64,000 bases of DNA, taken from NCBI RefSeq assembly GCF_017255185.1, contig NZ_JAFKCZ010000016.1, forward strand, positions 45,866-109,865. Direction: 5' to 3'. Positions within the stretch are counted from its first letter, which is position 1. Every line of letters starts with the position of its first letter. The notes under the pieces were generated by a model, which saw only the letters and a program-made list of their open reading frames with translations, did no database searches and was not told the origin of the DNA. This document shows, piece by piece, positions 11,892 to 20,525 of this stretch. The position numbers and the translations under genes are program-made. This DNA is from Parahaliea mediterranea. Lineage in GTDB: Bacteria; Pseudomonadota; Gammaproteobacteria; Pseudomonadales; Halieaceae.

Positions 11892-12479
11892 TCACGGCCT
11901 GGGTGTATTCGTGAGCTCCAATGTGTTGCGGTAGATGGATATATCCATGATTTCTCCGGTCATGTGCTGCCCGGCCGGTTGGCGAGCGGGAAGGTAGTTC
12001 GACGGATCCGCGGGGAGGGGATGGTCCGGGTCCACGGCCCATATTTTCTCCAACATTGAGCTTTTCGGCTCAAAGAAGATCGCCGCGCCGTTCCGGGCGG
12101 TGACACGCAGCGCCTCGCGAACAACGCTCGCCCGATCATTTTCATCGACATGGTGCAATACGCCAAAGAAAAATACCGCGTCAAACTGTTGCGAGCTGAA
12201 GGGCATTTTACTGGCGTCGAAGGCCTGGAACTGAATCTTTTCCTGTACGCCAACCTTTTCGGCATTTAACGACCAGTTTTTTCCAGCGTAGGCTGACAGG
12301 TCTGTTTCCGGCTCACCCGTAAGGACTTGATAGCCTTGCAATGCAAGGGCGATCGCACAATAGCCATCGCCAGTGCCAACATCCAGAAGCGCCGCATCAT
12401 GCGGTAGCTCAAGAACTTCCAGCGCGAGAGAGACATCAGCAGAAATAGAAGAAAATATCGGGCCGAGAACAGTTACCAT
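11892..12479 (-). CDS. Class I SAM-dependent methyltransferase
   Basis: 195 residues with the Rossmann methyltransferase core: motif I LLDVGTGDGYCAIAL, an acidic residue after strand 2, FQAFDASKMPFSSQQFDAVFFFGVLHHV for motifs III-IV, and a post-motif REALRVTARNGAAIFFEP. The substrate is unknown; the pattern is closest to UbiE/small-molecule methyltransferases. It is divergent from a MarR regulator with 92 bases between, suggesting control by that regulator. Codon use is less GC-rich than in neighbours, as for the MarR gene, so the pair may have been acquired. Confidence 0.82.
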   Translation of the reverse strand: MVTVLGPIFSSISADVSLALEVLELPHDAALLDVGTGDGYCAIALALQGYQVLTGEPETDLSAYAGKNWSLNAEKVGVQEKIQFQAFDASKMPFSSQQFDAVFFFGVLHHVDENDRASVVREALRVTARNGAAIFFEPKSSMLEKIWAVDPDHPLPADPSNYLPARQPAGQHMTGEIMDISIYRNTLELTNTPRP

Positions 12480-12517
12480 GTCATTACCAAGTATCGAAAG
12501 TCATCCATCTATATAGG

Positions 12518-12531
12518 TGCGTGCGCACGCA
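12518..12531. promoter_or_regulatory. 14-bp perfect palindrome, candidate MarR operator
   Basis: TGCGTGCGCACGCA is its own reverse complement and sits in the 92-base gap between the divergent methyltransferase and MarR genes. MarR regulators commonly bind such dyads between divergent genes. Binding by this MarR is inferred. Confidence 0.5.
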
Positions 12532-12571
12532 TATTATTGGGTCGGAACTGATTCTGTCAAGGTATACAATC

Positions 12572-13000
12572 ATGAGCACCTTCCACGAGCTGTTTGATCT
12601 CATAGGCGTATTGGCTCACCGCCGATACCGCGCCGCCGAGCGCAACCTTGCTGCGATAGGATTCAATCACTCGGAAGCCCGTATTCTGACGATACTTGGC
12701 GGGGAAAGAGAGCTCGCTCAAGATCGCTTGTCGACCATGCTGACGATTGACAGAAGTAACGCTGGCAGGTCGTTGAAGCGGCTTGAGAGCGAAGGCTATG
12801 TTGTACGCTATCGATCCAAGCTGGACAAAAGAGCCTATGTTGTGGCGATAAGCGATAAAGGCCTGCAGGCAGTTGCCGAGATCGATAAGGTTAAAGACGG
12901 CATAGTTCGTGAATTCTTTGGAAAACTGACCAGGTCGGAAGCCAAGGCCGCGATCGCGCTATTGCAAAAAACCCTCGCCGGGGATGAGACTGCCAAGTAG
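12572..13000 (+). CDS. MarR family transcriptional regulator
   Basis: 142 residues with a winged-helix MarR domain: SEARILTILGGERELAQDRLSTMLTIDRSNAGRSLKRL is helices 2-4 with the recognition helix, followed by ESEGYVVRYRSKLDKRAYVVAISDKG as the wing containing the conserved D-x-R. Flanking helices form the dimer. The start at MSTFHELF has AAGG nine bases upstream. It probably represses itself and the divergent methyltransferase. The ligand is unknown. Confidence 0.85.
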   Translation: MSTFHELFDLIGVLAHRRYRAAERNLAAIGFNHSEARILTILGGERELAQDRLSTMLTIDRSNAGRSLKRLESEGYVVRYRSKLDKRAYVVAISDKGLQAVAEIDKVKDGIVREFFGKLTRSEAKAAIALLQKTLAGDETAK

Positions 13001-13027
13001 TCCAGTCGTAGCGTTGGCGCAGAAATC

Positions 13028-13234
13028 TTGGCCGCGCTGGCAGTGACTGGAAAGTCGTTGAACGTCTCTGTGGCGAGAGCGACTTTGGCGGGAAGCTACG
13101 ACCCCAATAATGTCTCTGAATTGCGGAGCCTGTATCTGCAGATCAGCGTGTTCAGTATCGCTGTTGGTATTTTCATCGCGGCGATCGGCCCGATGACCAA
13201 GGACTGGGAGACAGTAGGGCGAACTTCAAGTTGA
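13028..13234 (+). pseudogene. Possible C-terminal remnant of an MFS/POT transporter
   Basis: The frame encodes about 60 residues with one membrane helix (YLQISVFSIAVGIFIAAIGPM) preceded by SYDPNNVSELRSL and followed by TKDW. This resembles the last helix of proton-dependent oligopeptide (POT) transporters. There is no ATG and no room for the other helices, so it looks like the tail of a lost gene. It lies 27 bases after the marR gene. The assignment is tentative; it could be a chance frame. Confidence 0.35.
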
Positions 13235-13294
13235 TGTCGCCAATTTTACGGATGTGCGGCATCAACGATACCGCACATCGACACCCGTCCATCG

Positions 13295-13774
13295 TCAGGT
13301 TTTCAGCTGACCATCCTCCAGTGGGAGTTCGGTGGTGATTTTGATCCGCGATATCGCCGCGTTTGAGTGTATCTCCTGCACCGTGGGCATCTGTGACAGC
13401 CTGGTGCGGAACAGCACTTCATAGGCGTCGATATCCCTGGTGACTATCTTCAGCAGGAAGTCGTAGTCGCCCATCACCGTATGGCACTCCAGTACTTCCG
13501 GAATGTCGCCGATTTGTTGCTCGAATTCGGGCAGTGATTTTTTACCGTGCGCGGAGAGCTTGACCCGGGCAAAAACCGTGACGTTCAGGCCCAGCAGTCG
13601 CTGGTCCAGCAGGGCGACCCGGCGCTGGATCACGCCCGCTTCCTCCAGGCGCTTGATGCGCCGCCAGCAGGGGGGTTGCGACAGGTTGACGCGCTCGGCG
13701 ATGTCCGACGCGGAAAGGCTGGCGTCCCGTTGCAGCAGGGCCAGAATCTTGCGGTCGGTTTTATCCAGCTTCAT
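13295..13774 (-). CDS. bkdR: Lrp/AsnC family regulator, probable BkdR
   Basis: 159 residues. The N-terminal HTH is MKLDKTDRKILALLQRDASL, then SASDIAERVNLSQPPCWRRIKRLEEAG; the C-terminal RAM/effector domain has VLECHTVMGDYDFLLKIVTRD. It is divergent from a branched-chain 2-oxoacid dehydrogenase operon, the same arrangement as the Lrp-type activator BkdR of Pseudomonas, which responds to branched-chain amino acids. The start has AGGA seven bases upstream; the frame extends 60 bases further without a better site. Gene name by context and family. Confidence 0.82.
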   Translation of the reverse strand: MKLDKTDRKILALLQRDASLSASDIAERVNLSQPPCWRRIKRLEEAGVIQRRVALLDQRLLGLNVTVFARVKLSAHGKKSLPEFEQQIGDIPEVLECHTVMGDYDFLLKIVTRDIDAYEVLFRTRLSQMPTVQEIHSNAAISRIKITTELPLEDGQLKT

Positions 13775-13837
13775 ACCCCATCCTGTATTCGTGATATTTC
13801 GATATGCACGTGCTTTGATGCTCGAAGGTGTCAATAT

Positions 13838-13854
13838 AAGTATAAATAATACTT
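13838..13854. promoter_or_regulatory. AT-rich inverted repeat, candidate Lrp/BkdR site
   Basis: AAGTAT (13838-13843) and ATACTT (13849-13854) flank AAATA in an otherwise GC-rich region. It lies 64 bases upstream of the regulator start and 182 bases upstream of the bkd operon. Lrp-type proteins favour AT-rich dyads of this size, often as several copies. Confidence 0.45.
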
Positions 13855-14035
13855 AAAAATCGGTTTTGGCGCAGCATTTTGCATAAATTTTATCCGCGGC
13901 TTTGAATACAGTAATGCAGGTGCCGGCCCGGGCGATCCCCGGGCGGGCGGGAGGCAGCAGGTCCCATCCGGGTTCGCTGCCAGGAACAGGCCGCCCCTCC
14001 GTCAAAAGCGCCGGGGCGATTGCAGGGATAACAAT

Positions 14036-15301
14036 ATGAATTCATCGGTATCGTCTACCGACGCCGCGCCCGTGGCGTATGCCAGTAAGCTCCACGTGCC
14101 CCGGGCTTCTTCGCGCCCGGGGGAGCCCCCCGATTTCCAGTCCCTGATGATTCCCGCGGCGGGCGCTCAGGACAAGCCCGCGTTCGATGTGGCGCCGGCC
14201 GCCACCGCTGAGCTGGCCCACGGCCTGGTGCGGGTACTGGACGACGACGGCGCCGCCGTCGGTCCCTGGGCGCCGGCCTTGAGCCCCGCGCGGTTGCGCG
14301 ATGGCCTGCGCCATATGCTGCACGTGCGTGCCTATGACGATCGCATGTTCCGCATGCAGCGCCAGGGAAAACTGTCTTTCTACATGAAATGCACTGGCGA
14401 GGAAGCCGTCGCGGTCGCCCAGGCGATGGCCCTGGACGCCGGCGATATGCTGTTTCCCACCTATCGCCAGCAGGGCCTGCTGTTTGTCCGCGGCCGCCCG
14501 TTGGTGGACATGATGTGCCACTGCATTTCCAACGCCGGCGACAATCTCAAGGGGCGCCAGATGCCGGTGTTTTACAGCTGGAAGGAGGGCAACTTTTTCA
14601 GCATTTCCGGCAACCTGGCCACGCAGTATAGCCAGGCTGTTGGCTGGGCCATGGCCTCGGCGTACAAGGGTGAGGATCACATCGCCTCGGCCTGGGTCGG
14701 CGACGGCAGCACAGCCGAGGCGGATGTGCACAACGCGATGCTGTTTGCCTCGACCTACAAGGCGCCGGTGCTGCTCAATGTGGTCAACAACCAGTGGGCG
14801 ATTTCCACGCCGCAGAGCTTTGCTTCCACCGGCACCACATTTGCCGCGCGCGGCCTGGGTTTCAACATTCCCAGCGTGCGTGTGGACGGCAACGATTTCC
14901 TGGCGGTGTACGCCGTGACCGAGTGGGCCGCCGCTCGTGCTAGGAATGGCCATGGTCCCACCTTTGTCGAACTCCTGACCTATCGCGTTGCCGGGCACTC
15001 CACCAGTGACAACCCCGACGGTTACCGCGCCAGTGACGAGGCCGCCGCCTGGCCGCTGGGGGACCCGGTCGCGCGCCTCAAGCAGCACCTGATCCTGTTG
15101 GGTGAGTGGAGCGAACAGCAGCACGCCGAGCTGGAAGAGGAACTGAAGGCGTCGGTAGCCGCGGACTGGAAGGCCGCGATTGCCCTGGGCACGCTGGAGG
15201 AGGGGCCTCACTGGCCGGTGGCATCGATGTTCGAGGACGTGTTCAAGGAGATGCCCGCATACCTCAAGCGGCAGCAGGCGATCGTGGAGGAGCGGGCATG
15301 A
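14036..15301 (+). CDS. bkdA1: Branched-chain 2-oxoacid dehydrogenase E1 alpha
   Basis: 421 residues. The thiamine diphosphate-binding motif is GDGSTAEADVHNAMLFASTYKAPVLLNVVNNQWAIS (GDG near 223, NN about 30 residues later). RMQRQGKLSFYMKCTGEEAV and YRQQGLLFVRG are typical of the alpha subunit. The phosphorylation-loop equivalent is YRVAGHSTSDNPDGYR. With E1 beta it decarboxylates 2-oxoacids from Val, Ile and Leu and passes the acyl group to E2. The stop overlaps the bkdA2 start (ATGA). The N-terminal extension of about 70 residues matches the Pseudomonas BkdA1 type. Confidence 0.95.
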   Translation: MNSSVSSTDAAPVAYASKLHVPRASSRPGEPPDFQSLMIPAAGAQDKPAFDVAPAATAELAHGLVRVLDDDGAAVGPWAPALSPARLRDGLRHMLHVRAYDDRMFRMQRQGKLSFYMKCTGEEAVAVAQAMALDAGDMLFPTYRQQGLLFVRGRPLVDMMCHCISNAGDNLKGRQMPVFYSWKEGNFFSISGNLATQYSQAVGWAMASAYKGEDHIASAWVGDGSTAEADVHNAMLFASTYKAPVLLNVVNNQWAISTPQSFASTGTTFAARGLGFNIPSVRVDGNDFLAVYAVTEWAAARARNGHGPTFVELLTYRVAGHSTSDNPDGYRASDEAAAWPLGDPVARLKQHLILLGEWSEQQHAELEEELKASVAADWKAAIALGTLEEGPHWPVASMFEDVFKEMPAYLKRQQAIVEERA

Positions 15302-16320
15302 CGACAATGAGCATGGTGCAGGCGATCAACTCGGCCCTGGACTGCAGTATGGCGCGCGACCCCGGGGTGTTGGTGATGGGGCAGGACGTGGGTTACTTCG
15401 GCGGCGTGTTTCGCTGCACCGAGGGGCTTTACGACAAATATGGCGCCCATCGCGCACTGGATACGCCGATCGCCGAGGGCGGTATCGTGGCGGCGGCGAT
15501 CGGCATGGGTGTTAACGGCTTGCGTCCCGTGGTGGAGATGCAGTTTGCCGATTACATCTATCCGGCCATCGACCAGATCATTTCGGAGCTGGCCCGTTTG
15601 CGCCACCGGAGCGGCGGCGAGTTCTGGGCCCCGGTGGTCGTGCGCGCCCCCAGCGGCGGAGGTATCCGTGGCGGGCAGACTCACTCGCAGAGCCCGGAAG
15701 GCATCTTTACCCATGTTTGCGGCCTGAAGACGGTCATGCCGTCCAATCCCTACGACGCCAAGGGCTTGCTGATCAGCGCCATCGAGGACGACGACCCGGT
15801 GATGTTTTTCGAGCCCAAGCGTATCTACAACGGCCCGTTTTACGGTCACAACAATAGCCACGGAGGGCCGTCCACCTGGGCGACGCACGCCGATGGCGAG
15901 GTTCCGGAGGGCCATTACACGGTGCCGCTCGGCAAGGCCAGGGTGGTGCGTGAAGGCCGGGATGTCACGGTGCTGGCCTACGGCACCATGGTTCACGTGG
16001 CCGAGGCGGCCATTGCGCACAGCGGCGTTGACGCCGAGTTGCTCGACCTGCGCACCCTGCTGCCGCTGGATGTCGAGAGCGTGGCGGCGTCGGTGCAGAA
16101 GACCGGGCGTTGCGTGGTGGTTCACGAAGCGACACGTACCAGCGGCTACGGCGCCGAGCTGGTGGCCGAGGTGCAGGAAACCTGTTTCTGGCATCTGCGC
16201 GCGCCGGTGGAGCGGGTGACGGGGTGGGACACGCCCTACCCGCACGCGTTCGAGTGGGAGTACTTTCCCAGCCGGGAGCGTATTTCCGAAGCGCTGAAGC
16301 GCGCCGTGGCATGTGATTGA
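15298..16320 (+). CDS. bkdA2: Branched-chain 2-oxoacid dehydrogenase E1 beta
   Basis: 340 residues of the transketolase-like beta subunit. It starts MTTMSMVQAINSALD, and VLVMGQDVGYFGGVFRCTEGL is followed by DTPIAEGGIVAAAIGMG, which includes the Glu that activates thiamine diphosphate. The Pyr-domain GGIRGGQTHSQSPEGIFTH and the C-terminal VVHEATRTSGYGAELVAEVQE are characteristic. It pairs with BkdA1 in an alpha2beta2 E1. The ATG overlaps the bkdA1 stop by four bases, and the E2 gene starts 10 bases downstream. Confidence 0.95.
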   Translation: MTTMSMVQAINSALDCSMARDPGVLVMGQDVGYFGGVFRCTEGLYDKYGAHRALDTPIAEGGIVAAAIGMGVNGLRPVVEMQFADYIYPAIDQIISELARLRHRSGGEFWAPVVVRAPSGGGIRGGQTHSQSPEGIFTHVCGLKTVMPSNPYDAKGLLISAIEDDDPVMFFEPKRIYNGPFYGHNNSHGGPSTWATHADGEVPEGHYTVPLGKARVVREGRDVTVLAYGTMVHVAEAAIAHSGVDAELLDLRTLLPLDVESVAASVQKTGRCVVVHEATRTSGYGAELVAEVQETCFWHLRAPVERVTGWDTPYPHAFEWEYFPSRERISEALKRAVACD

Positions 16321-16330
16321 GGAGCTGGTG

Positions 16331-17554
16331 ATGGGAGTGTATTCATTCAAGTTGCCCGATCTCGGCGAAGGTATTGTCGAGTCGGAGGTATCTACCTGGC
16401 ATGTCAGTGTCGGCGATATGGTTTGTGAGGACGATCCCCTGGCGGATGTACAGACCGATAAAGCCGTCGTGGAAGTCAGCGCGCCCGTTGCCGGTCGCAT
16501 TGTGGCGCTGGGCTGCTCCGCGGGGGAGGTGCTGGCGGTGGGCGCCGAGCTGGTGTGTTTTGACATCGACGGTGATGGCCCCGGGGCGGAAGGTACCGCG
16601 GCCCGGCCCGAGCCAGGCGGGGAAGCCCCTATTGCGGCGCCCCCGGCGAAGTACGCAGGTGCGACACCGTTCCCGGCCACGGACCCGGTCTTCCAGCAGG
16701 TGCTGGCGTCACCCTCCCTGCGCAAGCGCGCGCGGGAAGCGGGCATCAACCTGGCCGATGTGCCGGGCAGCGGGCCGAAGGGGCGGATCAGTCATCGCGA
16801 CTTCGAGGCCTTCCTGGCCGCTGGTGGCGAATTGGCCTCGCGGCCGGGCGAGTCCCGGCAGGCAACGCGCGAGGTCAGGCTCAGCGGCATGCGCCGGGTG
16901 ATTGCGCGGAAGATGCAGGAGTCCAAGCGCAATATCCCTCACTACTCCTATATCGAGGAGGTGGATGTCACGGAGCTCGAGGCCCTGCGGCAGCACCTTA
17001 ACACGGAGCGGGAAGACGGGCAGGCGAAGCTGACGCTGCTGCCTTTTTTGGTGTTGGCGCTGGTGAAAATCCTGCCCCGCTTTCCGCACTGCAACGCGCG
17101 TTTCGATGACGTGGAACAGGTGCTTACCGAGTTCGACGCGGTGCACGTGGGCGTGGCCACCATGACGGAGGCCGGCCTGATGGTGCCGGTGGTCAGGCAT
17201 TGCGAAAGCCTGGATGTCTGGCGGGTGGCGTCGGCAATCGGGCGTGTGTCAGCGCTTGCGCGTGACGGCAAGGCGGCGCCCGCCGATCTCGGCGGTTCGA
17301 CGATTACCATTACCAGCCTGGGAGCCATCGGCGGTATCGCCACCACCCCGGTCATCAACGCGCCGGAGACAACAATCATTGGCGTGAACAAGATGCAGGA
17401 ACGGCCTGTTGTCCGTGGCGGGAATATCGTGGCGCGCACCATGATGAACCTCAGCGCATCCTTCGATCACCGTATCGTGGACGGTTACGACGGGGCCCAG
17501 CTTGTGCAGGCCCTCAAAGCTTCGCTCGAGCATCCGGGCGCCATTTTTGTTTAG
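16331..17554 (+). CDS. bkdB: Dihydrolipoyl acyltransferase E2 of the BCKDH complex
   Basis: 407 residues. One lipoyl domain (1-80) has the modified lysine in DVQTDKAVVEVSAP. A Pro/Ala linker is followed by the peripheral-subunit-binding domain (about 125-160: SPSLRKRAREAGINLADV, then PGSGPKGRI). The catalytic acyltransferase domain ends with SFDHRIVDGYDGAQLVQ, containing the active His and Asp. It transfers the branched acyl group to CoA. GAGGAG lies six bases before the ATG. No E3 (lipoamide dehydrogenase) gene follows, so the complex must borrow an E3 encoded elsewhere. Confidence 0.94.
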   Translation: MGVYSFKLPDLGEGIVESEVSTWHVSVGDMVCEDDPLADVQTDKAVVEVSAPVAGRIVALGCSAGEVLAVGAELVCFDIDGDGPGAEGTAARPEPGGEAPIAAPPAKYAGATPFPATDPVFQQVLASPSLRKRAREAGINLADVPGSGPKGRISHRDFEAFLAAGGELASRPGESRQATREVRLSGMRRVIARKMQESKRNIPHYSYIEEVDVTELEALRQHLNTEREDGQAKLTLLPFLVLALVKILPRFPHCNARFDDVEQVLTEFDAVHVGVATMTEAGLMVPVVRHCESLDVWRVASAIGRVSALARDGKAAPADLGGSTITITSLGAIGGIATTPVINAPETTIIGVNKMQERPVVRGGNIVARTMMNLSASFDHRIVDGYDGAQLVQALKASLEHPGAIFV

Positions 17555-17563
17555 GAGTAGGGC

Positions 17564-18655
17564 ATGGAAATCAGATCGCTTGATCTAGGGGCGTACGCGG
17601 ACTTTGATGCGCACGAACGGGTCGTGGAGTGCAGGGACGGGGCATCGGGGCTGCACGCCCTGATCGCCATCCACAATACCAATCTGGGCCCCGCCCTGGG
17701 CGGCTGCCGGATGTGGCCCTATGCGGACCGCGAGGAGGCCGTTCGCGATGTCCTGCGCCTGTCTCGGGGCATGACGTACAAGTCGGCGTTGGCCCGCCTG
17801 GCGCTGGGCGGCGGCAAGGCGGTGATCATTGGCAATCCGCACCAGGACAAGAGCCGCGAGATGTTCCTCGCCATGGGGAAATTTATCGATGCGTTGGGGG
17901 GTGAATACATCACCGCCGAGGACTCGGGCACTTCGGTCCCCGATATGCAGGTCATTCGCGAGCGCACGGCCCATGCCGCGGGCATCTCGGCGGTCAGTGA
18001 GCACGGTGGCGACCCCTCGCCCACGACCGCCTTCGGCACGTTTATCGGCTTGCGCAAGGCGGTCGATTTTCACCTGGGCAGGCGGGATCTTGCCGGTGTC
18101 CGGGTCGCCGTTCAGGGTGTTGGCAATGTCGGTTACCATCTCGCCAGGCAGTTGGTGGAGGCGGGCGCGGAGGTACACGTCGCGGATATTCACGCGGGCA
18201 ATGTCGATCGCGCCGTCGACGATCTCGGGGTAACCGCCGTGCCGGTCGATCAGGTGCACGCGCTGGATGTCGATGTCTTCAGCCCCTGTGCCATGGGCGG
18301 CGCCATTAACGACCAGACCTTGCCCGGCTTGCGCGCGAAAGTCGTTGCGGGGGCGGCGAACAACCAGCTGGCCTCGGCCGGGCACGGCGATGAACTCCAT
18401 CGGCGCGGCATACTTTACGTGCCGGACTATGCGGTCAACGCCGGTGGTATCATCGATATCTACTACCAGCACTGTGGCGGTAATTACGACGATGTGCGCC
18501 AGCATGTCGAATCCACCGCCGACACCTTGCTGGAAGTGTTCCGGCGCGCACGCGAGGAAAACCGATCGACGTGCCGTGTGGCGGACGAGCTCGCCGAAGA
18601 GCGTTTTTCCCGCCCGAATTCAAGTCCGGCACCATCACTGAGCGAAGCGGGATAA
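17564..18655 (+). CDS. Leucine/valine-type amino acid dehydrogenase
   Basis: 363 residues of the Glu/Leu/Phe/Val dehydrogenase family. The N-terminal catalytic half has LGPALGGCRMWPY, GMTYKSALARLALGGGKAVI (catalytic lysines) and TAEDSGTSVPDM. The NAD-binding half has VAVQGVGNVGYHLARQLVEAG. GGIIDIYYQHCGGNYDDV follows near the C-terminus. It should reversibly deaminate branched-chain amino acids to their 2-oxoacids, feeding the BCKDH complex encoded just upstream (9-base gap). Leu versus Val or Phe preference cannot be told from sequence alone. Confidence 0.9.
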   Translation: MEIRSLDLGAYADFDAHERVVECRDGASGLHALIAIHNTNLGPALGGCRMWPYADREEAVRDVLRLSRGMTYKSALARLALGGGKAVIIGNPHQDKSREMFLAMGKFIDALGGEYITAEDSGTSVPDMQVIRERTAHAAGISAVSEHGGDPSPTTAFGTFIGLRKAVDFHLGRRDLAGVRVAVQGVGNVGYHLARQLVEAGAEVHVADIHAGNVDRAVDDLGVTAVPVDQVHALDVDVFSPCAMGGAINDQTLPGLRAKVVAGAANNQLASAGHGDELHRRGILYVPDYAVNAGGIIDIYYQHCGGNYDDVRQHVESTADTLLEVFRRAREENRSTCRVADELAEERFSRPNSSPAPSLSEAG

Positions 18656-18660
18656 CGATC

Positions 18661-20514
18661 ATGCAGCACATCGAAGACAATGTTACCTACCAGAACGTGG
18701 GTACCGTCACTGGCGGCCTGTTGACGGACCTGAAGCCGGAGCAGCGAGCGGGGGCCCTGCGCGGCGCGCAATTGCTTGCCAAGGCCTTGCAGGCGGAAGG
18801 TGTGGATACCCTGTTCGGGTATCCGGGCGGCGCCAACCTGGAGATCTTTGATGTGCTTCGAGAGTTCGGCATTCGCTGTATCCGGACAGAGCACGAGCAG
18901 GGCGCGGTGCATGCCGCGCAGGGGTATGCCCGCGCCTCCGGCAGGGTCGGCGTATGCCTGGCGACCTCGGGCCCGGGCGCGACCAATCTGGTGACCGGTA
19001 TCGCCGATGCCAACAGCGACTCCACCGCGATTGTCGCAATCACCGGCAATGTGCCTTCCCACCTGCTGGGCAAGAATGCGTTTCAGGAGGTGGATATTGT
19101 CGGCATCACCAGGCCGGTGACCAAGAAAAATTACCTGGTGCGCAAGGTGACCGATATTCCGGAAGTGGTCCGCGAGGCGTTTGAGCTGGCGGGCGGCAAT
19201 CGCCCGGGGCCGGTCCTGATCGATATTCCCAAGGACATCCAGCAGCATTACCCCCGCGATCCCGAGGGCCGCTACGTGGAGCCCAGAATACCGGCGGTGG
19301 TGGAGTCTCCCGAGCCCGCCGCGGGCGGCATGACGGCCAACCAGCTGGAGGAGGCTGCCCGCCTGATCGCGGAAGCCCGGCGCCCGGTGATTTACGCCGG
19401 CGGGGGCATGATGGCGGGTAACACGCCCGGGCTACTGCTGGCGCTGGCGGAGAAACTGCAATGCCCGGTAACCACGACGCTGATGGGGCATGGCGTGTTT
19501 CCCCCCGATCATGCGCTCTTTCTCGATACCCTTGGAATGCACGGCTCCAAGTATGCCAACGTTGCCGTCAACGAGGCGGATTTGGTACTGGCGCTGGGGG
19601 TGCGATTCGACGACCGGGTCACGGGCAACGTTGACGCGTTCATCCCCGAAGGGAAAATCATCCATGTCGATATCGACCGCAACGAACTCAATAAAAACAA
19701 AACGGTCACCCTGCCGGTCCGCGCGGAGGTGGGTATCGTGCTGCAGCAGTTGTACGACAGCGTGCAGGCAAAACAGCATCAGCCCTGGCTCGACTATCTA
19801 CAGGGTATTAAACGCGAGTACCCCTATCCGGTTCCGGCCACCAGGGGAATCAGCCCCCAGGAAGCGATAAGACTTTTGAGTGAGATGACGGGTGGGGACG
19901 CCATCGTCAGTTTGGGGGTCGGGCAGCATCAAATGTGGGCCATGCAGCACTATCGCTCGCGCCGGCCTCGGTCTTTCCTGTCCAGTTCCGGCTTCGGTAC
20001 CATGGGCTATGGGTTGCCCGCCGCCATTGGGGCCAAGGTCGCCTGCCCACAGCGGCAGGTTATTGATATTGACGGCGACGGCTCGCTCAACATGACCGTG
20101 CACGAGTTGGCGACCTGCCACCGTTTCGGGGTCGGCGTGAAGGTGGTGGTGATCAACAATCAGTGGCTGGGCATGGTCCGCCAGTGGCAGGACATGATTT
20201 ACCAGAAACACCGGTCCGGCTCGGACCTGTCGGACCCCTGCGCGGTGGGTGAGGGCGACATCTACCCCAACTTCCTGAAAATTGCCGAGGGCTACGGCGT
20301 GAAGGCGGAACGGGTTGAAAAGCGCGAAGACCTGGCGGGGGCCTTTGCGCGCCTGCTGGCGGACCCCGACGAACCCTATCTGCTGGATTTGATCGTGGAG
20401 GCGGAGGAAAACGTCTATCCAATGATTCCCGCCGGCGGCACCTACCGCGACATCATCATGAACGACAGCGATCTCGCCGGCGTGTCCCGTGACAAGCAGG
20501 GGTCCAATGTGTAG
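18661..20514 (+). CDS. Acetolactate synthase large-subunit-like TPP enzyme
   Basis: 617 residues, with about 30 extra N-terminal residues compared with typical IlvB. The catalytic Glu lies in RTEHEQGAVHAAQGYARASG. SGPGATNLVTGIADAN and the FAD-region segment GVRFDDRVTGN are AHAS-like. The TPP motif GDGSLNMTVHELATC leads to NNQWLGMVRQWQDMIY, typical of true acetohydroxyacid synthases. No small regulatory subunit gene follows. It lies 5 bases after the amino acid dehydrogenase in a catabolic operon, an odd place for a biosynthetic enzyme. It may condense pyruvate with 2-oxoacids or be an AHAS relative with another acceptor. Confidence 0.85.
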   Translation: MQHIEDNVTYQNVGTVTGGLLTDLKPEQRAGALRGAQLLAKALQAEGVDTLFGYPGGANLEIFDVLREFGIRCIRTEHEQGAVHAAQGYARASGRVGVCLATSGPGATNLVTGIADANSDSTAIVAITGNVPSHLLGKNAFQEVDIVGITRPVTKKNYLVRKVTDIPEVVREAFELAGGNRPGPVLIDIPKDIQQHYPRDPEGRYVEPRIPAVVESPEPAAGGMTANQLEEAARLIAEARRPVIYAGGGMMAGNTPGLLLALAEKLQCPVTTTLMGHGVFPPDHALFLDTLGMHGSKYANVAVNEADLVLALGVRFDDRVTGNVDAFIPEGKIIHVDIDRNELNKNKTVTLPVRAEVGIVLQQLYDSVQAKQHQPWLDYLQGIKREYPYPVPATRGISPQEAIRLLSEMTGGDAIVSLGVGQHQMWAMQHYRSRRPRSFLSSSGFGTMGYGLPAAIGAKVACPQRQVIDIDGDGSLNMTVHELATCHRFGVGVKVVVINNQWLGMVRQWQDMIYQKHRSGSDLSDPCAVGEGDIYPNFLKIAEGYGVKAERVEKREDLAGAFARLLADPDEPYLLDLIVEAEENVYPMIPAGGTYRDIIMNDSDLAGVSRDKQGSNV

Positions 20515-20525
20515 CACATGGAGTG

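Noticed and set aside
15208..16749. A 513-codon minus-strand frame opposite bkdA2 and bkdB
   Set aside because: Low-complexity translation without motifs; the plus strand carries unmistakable E1 beta and E2 genes.
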